Positions 1 through 10,218 of a stretch of DNA of 64,000 nt are shown piece by piece (position 1 is the first letter of the stretch; each line of letters starts with the position of its first letter). The position numbers and the translations under genes are program-made. Source of the stretch: Stenocarpella maydis (Eukaryota; Ascomycota; Sordariomycetes; Diaporthales; Diaporthaceae); assembly GCA_002270565.1 (NCBI GenBank), contig NQMI01000027.1, positions 266,988-330,987 on the forward strand, written 5' to 3'. The notes under the pieces are model-generated. The model made no database searches, was not told where the DNA came from, and saw only the letters and a program-made list of their open reading frames with translations.

Positions 1-713
1 GGTTCCAAAAATTTACGTGATCAACATTGGCTGTGTTGACCGCCGTTGAGACTGCCTTCTTGTATACATATGTCTACACACAAACAGTAACAAACAACGC
101 ACAGCAGCAGCAGCAGCAGCAGCACTGTTCAAACGTTTGACCTGTCCGGCCGGGCATGGGAGGATACCAAACTAGACCCTCCCTGCCTGGCGGTGGGGCC
201 TGTTTATATATATATTAAGTATATGGAGATGGGGAGGAGGTATAGAGGAATTGGGAGGGGGAGGCTGGTATTTATACCCATGGGGGTGTGAGGACGATGG
301 GGGAGCGTCGGTGGGACGGGTGAGGGAGTTGGTTGGTTGGTTTGGTTTGGTTATTCCTTCAAGAGGCCGTGGGTCACTTGAGAATGTGTCTCTGGCTTTG
401 GGGGTTGCATGGCGAGCGAGTGAGTGACTGGTTGAATGGGCAGTATCCGTGAGCACGCGATTTCCTGCAGTTAGCTGCGACGACACCCAGCCAGTGGAGT
501 CGGGACTATCGCCCTTTCTTCTTCTTTTTCTGGCTCTATAGCGCTCTGAATCTTGATCATGGGTGCCCACTATGCCTCGGTAGCATTCCTGAGGTATATG
601 CCATGGTGACATTTCCCCTGACACAAGTGCGTGCGCACTCCCGCTCCTCAGCACCATGTTCCTCAACATGTCACAACCCCCCCCCCCCCNNNNNNNNNNG
701 GCCATATGGGCGC
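1..713. other. 3' flank with CAG microsatellite and assembly gap
   Basis: No gene is visible here. The stretch is the downstream flank of the glucosidase I gene. It holds a short CAG/CTG microsatellite at about 103-123, a C homopolymer at 680-689 and a run of ten N at 690-699. The gap lies just outside the glucosidase stop codon, so the coding sequence is not affected. Open frames across the N run are not credible. Confidence 0.7.
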
Positions 714-3378
714 TCACAGCTCGTCGCGCACGTGGTCAGATCCCGCGACGTCCTCCATGGCCATGATCTTGACCACCAGGCTGGTCCAGCCGGTGAAGTG
801 CTGCGTGCGCTGGCCCTGGCCCGTCTCCGGGTTGTACTGCTCCCACGCGAAGCCAGTGTCGACCCAGCTCTTGTAGACGGTCTCGACGAGGTTCCTGCGC
901 AGGCGGCCGTAGAGGTCCGCGGCCCTAGCCTGGTGAGGGCCGTCCTGCTTTGCCACGTTCTGCAAGGCAGAGGTATTGCGATGTCAGCAAATTTCTTTTT
1001 TTTTTAAAAAAAAAAAAAAAAAATAAAAAATTTGCGGTGGCGCAAGAGACAACAAAGGAACGGGGCTTCCAGACTCACGTAGAGCTGCTTCACGGCCAGG
1101 TAGTTGATGTTCATCCACACGGGGCTCCGCCAGTAGTTCTCGTCGGTACCGTAGAACTCGGACTTCTTGCTCAGGCTGCGGATGCCATGGGGGCTCCAGA
1201 GCTCATCCTCGTCGCCGATGAGGTCGAGGATCTTGCCGAGCTTGGGGCTGTCGGGCCTCAGGAGGCCCGTCAGGAAGGGGAAGAGGGACACGTAACCCTT
1301 GTGGCAGACGAGCTCGTTCTCCTCGTAGTCGTCGATGGTGGCGTCGCAGTAGCAGCCCTCCCTCTCGGACCAGTGCAGGTCGTCGAGGTTGTGCTCGATG
1401 GCGTCGAGGATCTTCCTGTACTCGTCGGCGTCCTCGGCGGCGCCGATCGTCTCGGCGACGTTGATGAGCGACTTGCTCATCAGGCCCACCCAGCTCATGA
1501 GGTCGACGTGCAGCTCGGCTGGGTGGGGCGGCTGCGGCCGCGGGTAGTCGTCGAGGCCGCTCGTGAGGATGTGCCGAGGGGTCCGGCCCCGCCATCGGTA
1601 GGCCTCCTTGGACGAGTAGGCCTCGCGGTCGTACGACTTGATGTCGCCATACTGGGTCTTCCTGAACCACAAGAACTGGCGGCGGAGGAGAGGGTAGAGC
1701 TGGCGGAGGTAGTCCAGGGCGAGGCTGGGGTTCTCGAGGTAGGCTGTGCCCAGGGCCTGGTCCTGAGAAAGGGTCTCCTTTTGCGAGTTGGCGCTGCCGT
1801 TGGCGGCGCTCTTGAGCTTGGAGATGAACTCGTCGATGACGAAGAAGAGCGTGGGCGGGTTGGCGTAGTGCGGGTACTGTACCTGGAACTCCTCGGGGAC
1901 CTTGCTCCTCGCCTCGTCGCCGAGGATCATCTCTCGGGCGATCCAGCCGTCATCGTCGATCAGGTTATACCAGCTCTTGATGATCTCGAGGGTCAGGTCC
2001 ATGTCCCAGTCCGCGATGGGCAGGAGGTGGAAGCCCTCATCCCAGAGGAAGCCCCGCGGGAAGAAGGGCCGCGAGGGGATGCTCGTGAAGAGCTCGTACG
2101 GGCCCTCGAGCTTCTGGCCCTTGCGGGCCCTCGCCTCCGCGGCGGCCTCCCAGAAGCCCTCGTCATCCTCGTCGTACTCGGACGCGTAGGAGCGGTCGGT
2201 GACGTGCTGGCCGTAGAAGTAGCCGATCCCGCCGACCAGGTTCGAGAACATGCTCCTGCCAAACTTGGCATACTTGTCGGCGGTGAATGGGGCCTGGGGC
2301 TTGAAGACGCCGGTGAAGCGGTCCCCAAAGGCCTCGGTGGTCTCCTTGATCTCCCTGGTGAGGTCGTCGCTGCTCAGTTCCTTGCCTGCAGACTTGCTGG
2401 AGAAGAGTATGTCAAACTCAAAAGGGCCTTCATAAACCTTCTGGACGAGGTGGGCGTTGCCAGCGCCCGGCTTGTTCTGCAGGGCGTACATGTGGTGTGG
2501 CGGGGGCGGGGCGTCCTTGTCAATGCGATCCATGAAGCTCTGGATGCGCTCCCCAAACTGGCGGAGCGCAATGCCCTTGGCCTGCCAGAGGTGCTCGGGC
2601 GGGAGGGTCATTGACTGGACCACGGTCTTGTCGAAGTCCTTGTCCTCGTCGACATCGGAACCGCCCGGGGGGTGCTCGCCAGTGCCGTGGGTGACAACGA
2701 GCTTGAACTCGCCAAGGGGTTCGGAGCGGCCGTTGAGGGTGACGTCCCGGGCGAAACCGTTGGCATCACCGTCGGCCTCCACCTCCAGCTCACCACCCAG
2801 GCCATCCTGCGAGATGAAGAGGACGACCTGGGTCTTGATGTCATCAGGAGCGCCGGGCCTGGGCACGCCCTTGATCCTCGCAGCCCAGCTACCGCCGTTC
2901 CCGCCGCCCGGGACCTTGACGAAAGAGGTTGTGATGTCAAGACCGTTTCCGGCATCATGGATGGTCTGCACCCCCCCACGGCGAGTGTCGTATTCGTCCC
3001 AGCCATAGCCATCCATGCCCTGGTGCTGCTCACATGTGAAGCGGAGGTCTAGTTACGGGCGTCTTCAGCACGTGGTCCCGCCTGGACGGGTGGCTCCTGC
3101 GGGCCGGGCTGGGATGAGGGAGGGTGAGACTGACTGTCTTTTGGGCCGTTGAAAGTGTCAATGTTGGACCACATCAGGCCGGTCATGAGGCTGTGAGGCA
3201 GGCGAGGGCGGACGCCAAAGTAGAGATTTGGACGATAGGGCCCCCAGAAGAGGCTCTGGTTGTTCAGCCTCCCAATCTCTACGTTGAGGACAGCTTCATC
3301 CTTGGCGGCCACGCAGGCAAGCAGGAGGTGAGACAGCAGCACGCCGACCAGGGCGGCCAGCGGGCGGAAGCTCGCCAT
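714..3378 (-). CDS. Mannosyl-oligosaccharide glucosidase (ER glucosidase I, GH63)
   Basis: This enzyme trims the outermost alpha-1,2-glucose from the Glc3Man9GlcNAc2 glycan on nascent glycoproteins in the ER lumen, the first step of N-glycan processing (Cwh41/MOGS family). I read three exons, 3378-3135, 3048-1079 and 959-714, giving 819 residues. The introns (86 and 119 nt) have GTCAGT..CTAG and GTGAGT..GCAG ends, and both junctions restore conserved sequence (GPKDNLRFTCEQH; QLYNVAKQDGP). The N-terminus is a hydrophobic signal/anchor (residues about 7-25). The conserved N-terminal segment NQSLFWGPYRPNLYFG, the catalytic-domain motif RGFLWDEGFHLLPIADWD and the C-terminal GFAWEQYNP..TGWTSLV are all present, and the length is normal for the family. 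Intron 2 carries an unusual poly-T/poly-A fold-back. Confidence 0.95.
987..1035. repeat. Poly-T/poly-A inverted repeat inside an intron
   Basis: The sequence runs gcaaatttc, then T10, A18 interrupted by one T, then aaaaaatttgc. The two arms (about 987-1005 and 1006-1035) can pair as a hairpin with one or two mismatches. It lies wholly within intron 2 of the glucosidase I gene, between good splice sites, so it should not disrupt the protein. It may be real or a collapsed homopolymer, given the nearby assembly gap. Confidence 0.7.
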
Positions 3379-4112
3379 GGTGTCTGGGTGAGGGGTTCCT
3401 TTCAGTAGTAAGTGGTCCTCAGTTCTGATTTGCCATGTGATGGTTGATCTCGCTGTGCGACTGAATGAGATGCGAGATCAGGGGGGAGAGTCGTGTAGAG
3501 TGAGGGTGAGTGAATAATACTTTGTTGGTGAGACGAGGTCGTGACCTGCCTGCGCCTGCGAGGCCGATGTGATGTGGAGCTCCAGCTGTTCTTTAGCTGC
3601 AATACGTACCCCGTATGATACCCGGTAGGCCTGCTGGGGTGCCCCCGCTAACCTTTTTCAGGCCTCGCGAGGCCCTGAATTGGGGGGACCCTGAAGGGTC
3701 TTGACCCTGAATCGTTGACGCTCGAAGATAAACGGTCAGGACAACGTCGACTACACTGCTTACATAACATACCTAGGTACTTCGTATCACACTGGAATGC
3801 ATCTCGTCACCTCGCTCCCTCACCCTCGCGTCTCAGCGGCCACCCACCTGTCGTCTACCTAGATACCCCATGAGCTCTGGCTTGGCTGTTGCTGGCAATA
3901 ATTACACGGCCTCAGACTGGAGTAGGGAACCGGCTCAACAAGCCCGCACCCGGAGGCAGACCACTGGATGTGAGAATGCAGTACTCCCAAGGCTTACCCT
4001 ACCCAGGTTGTTCCAGAATGCTATGTTGCTGATAGTACAGGAAAAGAACACATCGGATGATATGACAGCCAAGCATCTTCGCGGTAGAGCAAGTCTACCC
4101 GCCCGCCTCGCC
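3379..4112. other. Intergenic: glucosidase I promoter side
   Basis: This 734-nt spacer separates the start codon of the glucosidase gene from the stop codon of the next minus-strand gene, so it should hold the glucosidase promoter and the other gene's 3' UTR. A CT/GA-rich leader is visible near 3480-3530 on the minus strand. No gene, tRNA or clear TATA box was found. Confidence 0.5.
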
Positions 4113-6800
4113 TCACATCTTAAACCCCCTCACCCGCGAGGGCGTGATATAAAACCCATCCTGATCATACAGACTCATCCCATCCTCACTCCCGCTCCCA
4201 CTCCCACTCCCACTCCCACTGCCACTGCCACTGCCACTCCCGCCCCCGCCCCTGTCCTCAGCGGCGCTGCCGTTCCTCTCCAGCCGCCTGTTCCACGTCG
4301 GCGTGGTGCCGTCACTGCTGCTGCTGCTGCTGCTGCTGCCGCCGGCAGCGGTGGTGGCGGCGGGGAGGCAGTCCCTCGACACGACCCGCACCGTTGGCTT
4401 GGGCCGGCCGGGGGCCATCAGGTCCCGGTTCAGCAGCACGCTGATCCGGCTGAGTGCTGCGTCTTGCCGCTCCCGCTCGCGCTCTGCGGCGCTGGTGTCC
4501 GAGTACAGCGATGACGGTATGGACGCCGCCGACCACGACGCCATCCTGGCCTCCCCGGCTGCTCGTCCCCGGCTGCTATTGTTGTTGTCATTACTATCAG
4601 CCATGTCCGGGGTCCCGGGCATGCCGGCATAGTAGTCGTACACGCTCGATAGCCTTGCGTTCGACAGGGCGGGGCTCGGCGGCGCCAGGTCGCTCAGACG
4701 CCTGAGGAGCGGTCTGGTATCCCCTCTACTGCTGGGGTTGGTCACGAAAAGACTGGGACCTGCGGCGGCTGCGCTGTCGTTGGACGGCTTCCTCTGGTCG
4801 GTGGTGCCGGATGAATCGTCTCCGGGTGCGGGAACTGGCGGGTGTCCCGCTGGTGAGCGCCTGCTTTGAGGTTCGGCATTCGGGCCCTCGCTTCCTCCCT
4901 CTGCTGTTGCGCTGCGAGCGCCTCCTCGAGTCGGCGTCGCATCGGGCCATCGCATCTTGCCAGTCGCCTGTGACGGCGGGATACCTGACTTGGCGTGGGA
5001 GTTCATGTCAGGTTTGGCCGGGTGGCTTCCGGAGTCCTGACCCCCGCGGTCGGCTGAGCCCAGGGCCTTCTTGCTGGCTGGCGTCGAGGTCTTGGATGGC
5101 ACGAACGGATCGCCCAGGCCGGCCATCTGGTTCATGCCGAAGGGCATACTACTGTTGGGGGCCGTGGTGGTGGGCGACAGCGGCGCCTCCTCCGTCTCGC
5201 TGTGTATGGTCGAAAGCGACGAGGCGCTGCTCGCGAAGGACGGAACGAGGGAGGGCCTCCCCCTGTGCGGCGACAGCTGTGGCGATGGCCTCGGCCGGCT
5301 CGGGCTCGTGAGGCCGTGGTACGGAAGCCCGGGGGAATGGCCGCCATACAGGCTGTCCGGCTCGGACGCGAACGAGGCCTGCGAGCCGTGGCGGACGTGA
5401 GACGGCGCCCTCGACGCCCTCGTAGGGCTGGGCGTGCGCGACCGGGACCTGACCATTGCCACAGTCACCGCGTCCGGCCCGAGCCCGAGCACAGGTGCCC
5501 GCTTGGTCGGGCTGCCTCCCGACCTGTTGCGGACCGCCGCGCCCGTCGCCGTGCCCTCCTGCAGCCTCTTATCCGTGTCCTTCAGGATCTGCGTCATGGT
5601 CCAGTCCGCCGACGGTCCTCTGGCCCTCGGCCCCACGACCCCGGTGCCCACCCCGACGCCCCTCTGCATCTTCGAGTCCGGCGAGCCCGCGCCTTGGGCC
5701 CGCTGTTCCGTGTCCTCGAGCTTGTAGTAGCTCGGCCCTCTGCCCCGCGCGGAGCTGCTCGCCGGCCTGAGGCCCGCAGTGCTGGCGTTGGCAGCGAGCA
5801 GCGCATGGCCCGGCGGCTTGGGCAGCTGCCTAGGCGGCGAGACCGCACCGTCACGCAGCCTGGCGGCCGCGCCGAGCCGCGGCGGGACGTTGAGCGCCGC
5901 GGCGCTCCCGGCACCTCCGTCGCAGCCCTTGTACTGGGACAGGGCGACGCTCTCGTGCTGCTCGGCCTGGCTGGCGCCAATGTCGAGCGGGCCAAAGTGC
6001 GGCAGGCGCGGAAGCGTGGGGCTGGGCGCCTTGAGCGGCCAGCTCTCGCGGATTGACGCCCGCCACGACTTGATCCTGCTCTTCCTCCTCCTCCTCCCCG
6101 CCGCCGCAGACTGCTTCGTCGGGCTCACCTCGGGCCCGTGCAGCGCGTCGTCGTCGATCCACGCCTCGGACACCCGCCTCCGGTGCCAGTTGCCCCCGCG
6201 GTTCCCGGCCCCGCCGCCGCCGCCTGCCCTCCAGGCCGACCGCCGCCCCCCGCCGATCGACACGATGCTCGCCCTCAGCGCGCCGGCCAGGAGCGGAGGC
6301 AGAGCCAGCAGGCTCGCCCTGCGCGCGGGCACGTGCGCCATGTTCCGGAACTCGGGCTCGCCCCGCCCGCGGCCCTCCTCCATCTGCTCGACCTCGACGC
6401 CCCTGCCGTCGACAACGACGCCGCCGCCGCCATCGTTCCCAAACGAGGAGGACGAGGAGGGCGGCCTCTTGCGCAGCCTGTGCCGGCCGCCCTGTGAGCC
6501 CCCGTCCTCGCTGCTCCGGCTCCCCCCGTCGGACGGCAGCCGCGTGGCATGGCGGCTTAGGCGGGCGCTGATGCCGGGGAAGCCGCCTGCGTCTCCGTCC
6601 CCGGCCGCCGCCTTCTTGCCCCCGCGGCGTCGGCGGCGGCACGCGTATAGGCAGCAGAGCCCGAGCAGCAGCGCGAACAGGCCCGTCCCGAACACCACGA
6701 CGAGGATGATGGCCCACAGCGGCATCGCGGCCGCCACGCGCCTGCTGGCGTCCGCCACCCCGTCCCTGATGCTGCCCACCGCGGCGGACACGTCCGCCAT
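4113..6800 (-). CDS. Large single-pass membrane protein of unknown function
   Basis: A single uninterrupted reading frame of 895 residues that I do not recognise. After a short N-terminal segment, one hydrophobic helix (residues about 26-50, WAIILVVVFGTGLFALLLGLC) is followed at once by a block of arginines and lysines. This predicts an extracytoplasmic N-terminus and a long cytoplasmic tail of about 840 residues. The tail is low-complexity, rich in Ser, Pro, Gly and Arg, and probably disordered. It contains a poly-Ser run (encoded by the GCT/CTG repeat at about 4315-4338), a Gly-Ser dipeptide repeat close to the C-terminus, and a conserved-looking end (SLYDQDGFYITPSRVRGFKM). No catalytic domain is evident. 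The long open frames on the opposite strand are consequences of the GC-rich codon bias. The gene is probably real because of the ordered TM and basic stop-transfer architecture. Confidence 0.75.
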   Translation of the reverse strand: MADVSAAVGSIRDGVADASRRVAAAMPLWAIILVVVFGTGLFALLLGLCCLYACRRRRRGGKKAAAGDGDAGGFPGISARLSRHATRLPSDGGSRSSEDGGSQGGRHRLRKRPPSSSSSFGNDGGGGVVVDGRGVEVEQMEEGRGRGEPEFRNMAHVPARRASLLALPPLLAGALRASIVSIGGGRRSAWRAGGGGGAGNRGGNWHRRRVSEAWIDDDALHGPEVSPTKQSAAAGRRRRKSRIKSWRASIRESWPLKAPSPTLPRLPHFGPLDIGASQAEQHESVALSQYKGCDGGAGSAAALNVPPRLGAAARLRDGAVSPPRQLPKPPGHALLAANASTAGLRPASSSARGRGPSYYKLEDTEQRAQGAGSPDSKMQRGVGVGTGVVGPRARGPSADWTMTQILKDTDKRLQEGTATGAAVRNRSGGSPTKRAPVLGLGPDAVTVAMVRSRSRTPSPTRASRAPSHVRHGSQASFASEPDSLYGGHSPGLPYHGLTSPSRPRPSPQLSPHRGRPSLVPSFASSASSLSTIHSETEEAPLSPTTTAPNSSMPFGMNQMAGLGDPFVPSKTSTPASKKALGSADRGGQDSGSHPAKPDMNSHAKSGIPPSQATGKMRWPDATPTRGGARSATAEGGSEGPNAEPQSRRSPAGHPPVPAPGDDSSGTTDQRKPSNDSAAAAGPSLFVTNPSSRGDTRPLLRRLSDLAPPSPALSNARLSSVYDYYAGMPGTPDMADSNDNNNSSRGRAAGEARMASWSAASIPSSLYSDTSAAERERERQDAALSRISVLLNRDLMAPGRPKPTVRVVSRDCLPAATTAAGGSSSSSSSSDGTTPTWNRRLERNGSAAEDRGGGGSGSGSGSGSGSGSGSGSEDGMSLYDQDGFYITPSRVRGFKM
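4186..4250. repeat. Hexanucleotide (Gly-Ser) repeat in coding sequence
   Basis: A run of cactcc/cactgc units on the plus strand encodes an alternating Gly-Ser tract near the C-terminus of the membrane protein. It is probably length-polymorphic between strains. All units are multiples of three, so length change would not shift the frame. Confidence 0.8.
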
Positions 6801-8519
6801 TGTCTCTTGGTTACTACCGATAGGCGTACTGCTCCTCCTAGCCTACCAGGGCTCAAGGTCCTGGTATGTGAATGCTTTGTTGTCGTTGGTCGTGGTGGTG
6901 GCTGGTGGTGGGTGGGGTGGCCGTGAGGGCAATGGGCCAGCTCACGAGGCCATCCCGGGTAAGCGAGGCTGTTCTCACTCCCGTGCTGTGTAAGTATTGT
7001 AAGTATTATACCCCAGCAACAAAAGCAAATAGGCGCGGCGGGTAGGATATAGGATCAATCCGAAACACCTCCACTACTACTTCCAGCAGTGAAGACGGGA
7101 AGAACAATAGGAAGGAGTAAAGAGAGCGACGGTAAGGAGAAAGAGCAAAAAAATAGAACACGGCGATATTGAGTGGGTGGGAGATACACACAAGACAAAA
7201 AAAAATCCGGAGGCAAAAACAGGAGGAAAGGGAAAAGATCCGTCCGCCATGGTGTGGCCGGGGAAAACAAGAAGAAAAAAACGAACGAAAGCAAGTGGCC
7301 AATGGGCAAGGCAGAATAAACAGACTTCCGTTTCTCCTCCATCTCTCCTCGCCATGAGCTTTCCTTCTGCCTGGAATGAGTTGCCAGGGACGGCGGCCCG
7401 TTGCTAGAGAGGAGAGAGAGTGTGCGTGGTCGCATTCCAGACACTTGAGACACTTAAGCTGGGCCGCGGCCCACCACCGACCAACCCGCCACCACCACCA
7501 CCGCCATCGCCGTATGCGCATGCGTGCGCATGGGGCTGGTGGACCGGCCGCCTGGGTGAGCCAGAAGGGTAGGGTGTCGGGTTATTTGATCTAGGCAGTA
7601 GAATCAATCATATCTGGAGGGCTTGCCCGCTTTCCTCTCTCTGAGCCTTGGCCATGTCACACGACGACCACGACCACCACCAGCCATGCACACCAAACCT
7701 CAGCCCTTGCAAGGGTTCGGCGAGGCCACGACTGAGCTTACAGACAGATCATCCAGGCAGAGACATCTCCTACGCCTAATCAATGATCCATCTACAGGCA
7801 CATCGGGCAAGGAAGGCTCTTTCATCTTCGTGTGGGATGCGACTTCAATTGATCTACCTACTCGCACGAAGGATTTCCGAAGTGCCATGCCAGACTCGGT
7901 TATTAAATCGAAAGGTATCAGAGGTATCTCGTCAAGTCGTCGTGCAATGCAAAAAACAAAAAAAAGCTACCAGACCTCGGATGCTCCCGCCTTTGCCTGG
8001 TTTCTCTCATCGCAAAACGCCAACTTCGGAAACAACGGTGCAACCCCCTTCCCACATGTCTTTTCTGGCGCCAGTTGGACCACACTCACGGGTTCGCAGT
8101 CAATGCTACAGGCACCGGAGGCAGCTGGCCGCTCTTCTTATTCTGCGGGTGGGTATTGGTAGTGAATTTTGATCTCTGCCGAGTGGATGTCCTTTTCGAA
8201 AGTCTCCATTGATCGATGCCTCCACGAGATGAACAACTCCGCCCGCCATTGAACCCTGGCTTGAGATGCCTGCAACTGCCTGAGCCTCCTGGCCTGTCCG
8301 GCCGAGGGGGCACGATCAATGGCTTGTGAAAGAAAGACAAGAAATGGTCGGGGAAAACGGGTGGAAAAGAATCGAAGTCCAAATCGGGAGTTCATCTCAA
8401 CGGCAGATTTGTGTGTACAGAACAAGGCCAAACAAACGCTCCTTCGTATGCAGTATGCAGCAAGATTGCAAAAAGAAAAGGTCAAATGTCCACCAGACAG
8501 GGAACAGTTTGCCCCAAGC
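6801..8519. other. Intergenic: 5' region of membrane protein and 3' flank of DUF1996 gene
   Basis: About 1.7 kb without a convincing gene. The part next to 6800 should hold the promoter and leader of the minus-strand membrane protein. It has pyrimidine-rich minus-strand tracts at about 7080-7360 that look like a long fungal 5' leader, and a CCACCACCACCACC microsatellite near 7488-7505. Short open frames here have no recognisable features. Confidence 0.5.
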
Positions 8520-10218
8520 TTAGTGCGCGCGGCCGTGGGCGTGACGGTTGGCGTGAGCGTTGCGGCGGCGAGCGGCAGGGAGTGGGGTGGCGTCCACGTA
8601 GACGGTGGTGGTCGTGGCGACGGTGACGTAGTCGACCACCTCCTCGTAGACAACCTCGTTGACCATGACGGTGCCATCGGCAAGGGTGGTGGTCTGGTAA
8701 GCCGTCGAGTAAGCAATCTCTGTGGGCCCGGTGGGCGCTGCAGAGATGGCAGGGGTGACGACTGCGGCTCCCTTGACGACGTCGGCCATGGGCTTGGGCT
8801 CAGGGGTGCTGGCGGCCTTGAAGGCATTTCCTGGGACAAAGCTGCCGCTGACCGATGCGGTTGAGCCGGCGGAGTAGGAGAGCGTGGGCACGACGACCGA
8901 GCTGGGAATGGGTTCCTCGCCGTGAGAACCACCAGAGGCGGGTCCTGGTCCCCAGGAGACTTTGACACCTCCGGGGAGGCCTGACAGCGGGCCGGCAACG
9001 TTCTCCCTCATGAGCTGGCCGGGCAGGTCAGCCTTGCACGATTGCATGGTCGGCAGGTCCTGCAGGGTGAAGAGGGGACAGTCCTGGACACGACCCGAGT
9101 TAGAGGTGCAAGTGTCGACAGCGTCCTGAAGCGTGAACTTGTCGTTCTCTTCCCAGCCCATAATGAAGTCACCGTGGTAGCCGAAACCTGTAGTGTTTTG
9201 GTCAGTCTTGACTGCGCCTTTCTTTCGACCTCCGCTGGAAAGGGTGAGCACGTACCGTAAGGGTCACCGTTGGACATGATGAACATTCCGTCCTTGCCGC
9301 TAAAGCTGTGCATGTCCCAAATGGTCTCGAAGAACAGACCGGGCAGGCGCACAGGGTAGTCGGCCGGGCAGTCACCGTTAATGACGAGGTCTGGGTAGGC
9401 CACGTGGCTCATGTGGTCGGGCGAGTCCAGGTTCTTGCCGTCCCAGCAGGATGGGAACATGAGCTCGAAGCGGATTCCATCGGGGCAGTTCGCGTCGATG
9501 TAGTCCTTGGAGGGCAAGAAGTGGCGGTACAGGGAGCCCTCGGGAGCCTTGGCGTAGTCCAGGCAGTTGAAGCCGAGCGCACGCTGGCGCAGGTCAACCT
9601 GGGTGACCTGGTTCAGAGACCGCCACAGGGACTTGTCAGGGTCGGGCTGCTGGTAGTCTCCGTTGCCCACAGAGTAGTTGCGGCGGTTGGTGTCGCCGGC
9701 GATCATGCGGAATCCCTGGGGGAAGGCCTTGATATCCTCACCGTTCAGGAAGTAGTACCTGAAGCGCCATGTCAGCGACGCGGTTATGGGCTTGCAAAGG
9801 CAAAAACATGTCAACTTACGCGAGCATACCGCCGACATTACCGACGGCCTGATACTCGCCAGTAGCAGCATCCTTGAAGTAGGGGTTGGGGGTCCAATAG
9901 GCAGACTTGTCCTCGGTAGCGATACACGAGGTGCAGTTGGAAGAAACCAGGTCTTCGTACTCGGATGTCTCGCTGAAGCCTGTACCAATGTGTGTCAGCC
10001 CTGGCGCTCGTTTTACGCAATCACAAGACGGGGCATCAGAACTCACCGCCGGAGCCGAAGACCTCGTGGACATGGTCACCAACGGTGCCTGGGTTGACCA
10101 GAGGATCGATCCGAGCCTGCGCGGTGCTGCCACGGCACTCCATGCGCCAAAAGGCAGCGGCATGGCCGCCGAAAAGGGCGACAGTGGCGCTGAGGGAAAG
10201 AAGCTGCTTGGAGTTCAT
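8520..10218 (-). CDS. Secreted DUF1996-domain protein
   Basis: Four exons (10218-10047, 9979-9820, 9758-9256, 9187-8520) give 500 residues. The introns (67, 61 and 68 nt) all have GT..AG ends and every junction falls in phase. An N-terminal signal peptide (about residues 1-21, ending near AAAF) precedes a DUF1996 domain that begins with FWRMECRG, DPLVNPGTVGDHVHEVFGSGGF and continues with NGED, the SLYRHFLPSKDYIDANCPDG region and VAYPDLVINGDCP. These are hallmark blocks of this fungal secreted family, whose biochemical function is not established. The C-terminal third is Pro/Ser/Thr/Val-rich, probably a disordered and possibly O-glycosylated tail, ending in a basic His-rich stretch. It stands alone, with a very long upstream region. 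Confidence 0.9.

Noticed and set aside
950..2614. Long open frame (554 codons) on the plus strand
   Set aside because: It lies antisense to the GH63 catalytic exon. Its length is explained by the strong G/C third-position bias of that gene, and it also reads through the intron's homopolymer hairpin.
5779..6993. Plus-strand open frame of 404 codons
   Set aside because: Antisense to the 895-residue membrane protein. It is Ser/Pro/Arg-rich with no domain, as expected for a shadow of GC-rich coding DNA.
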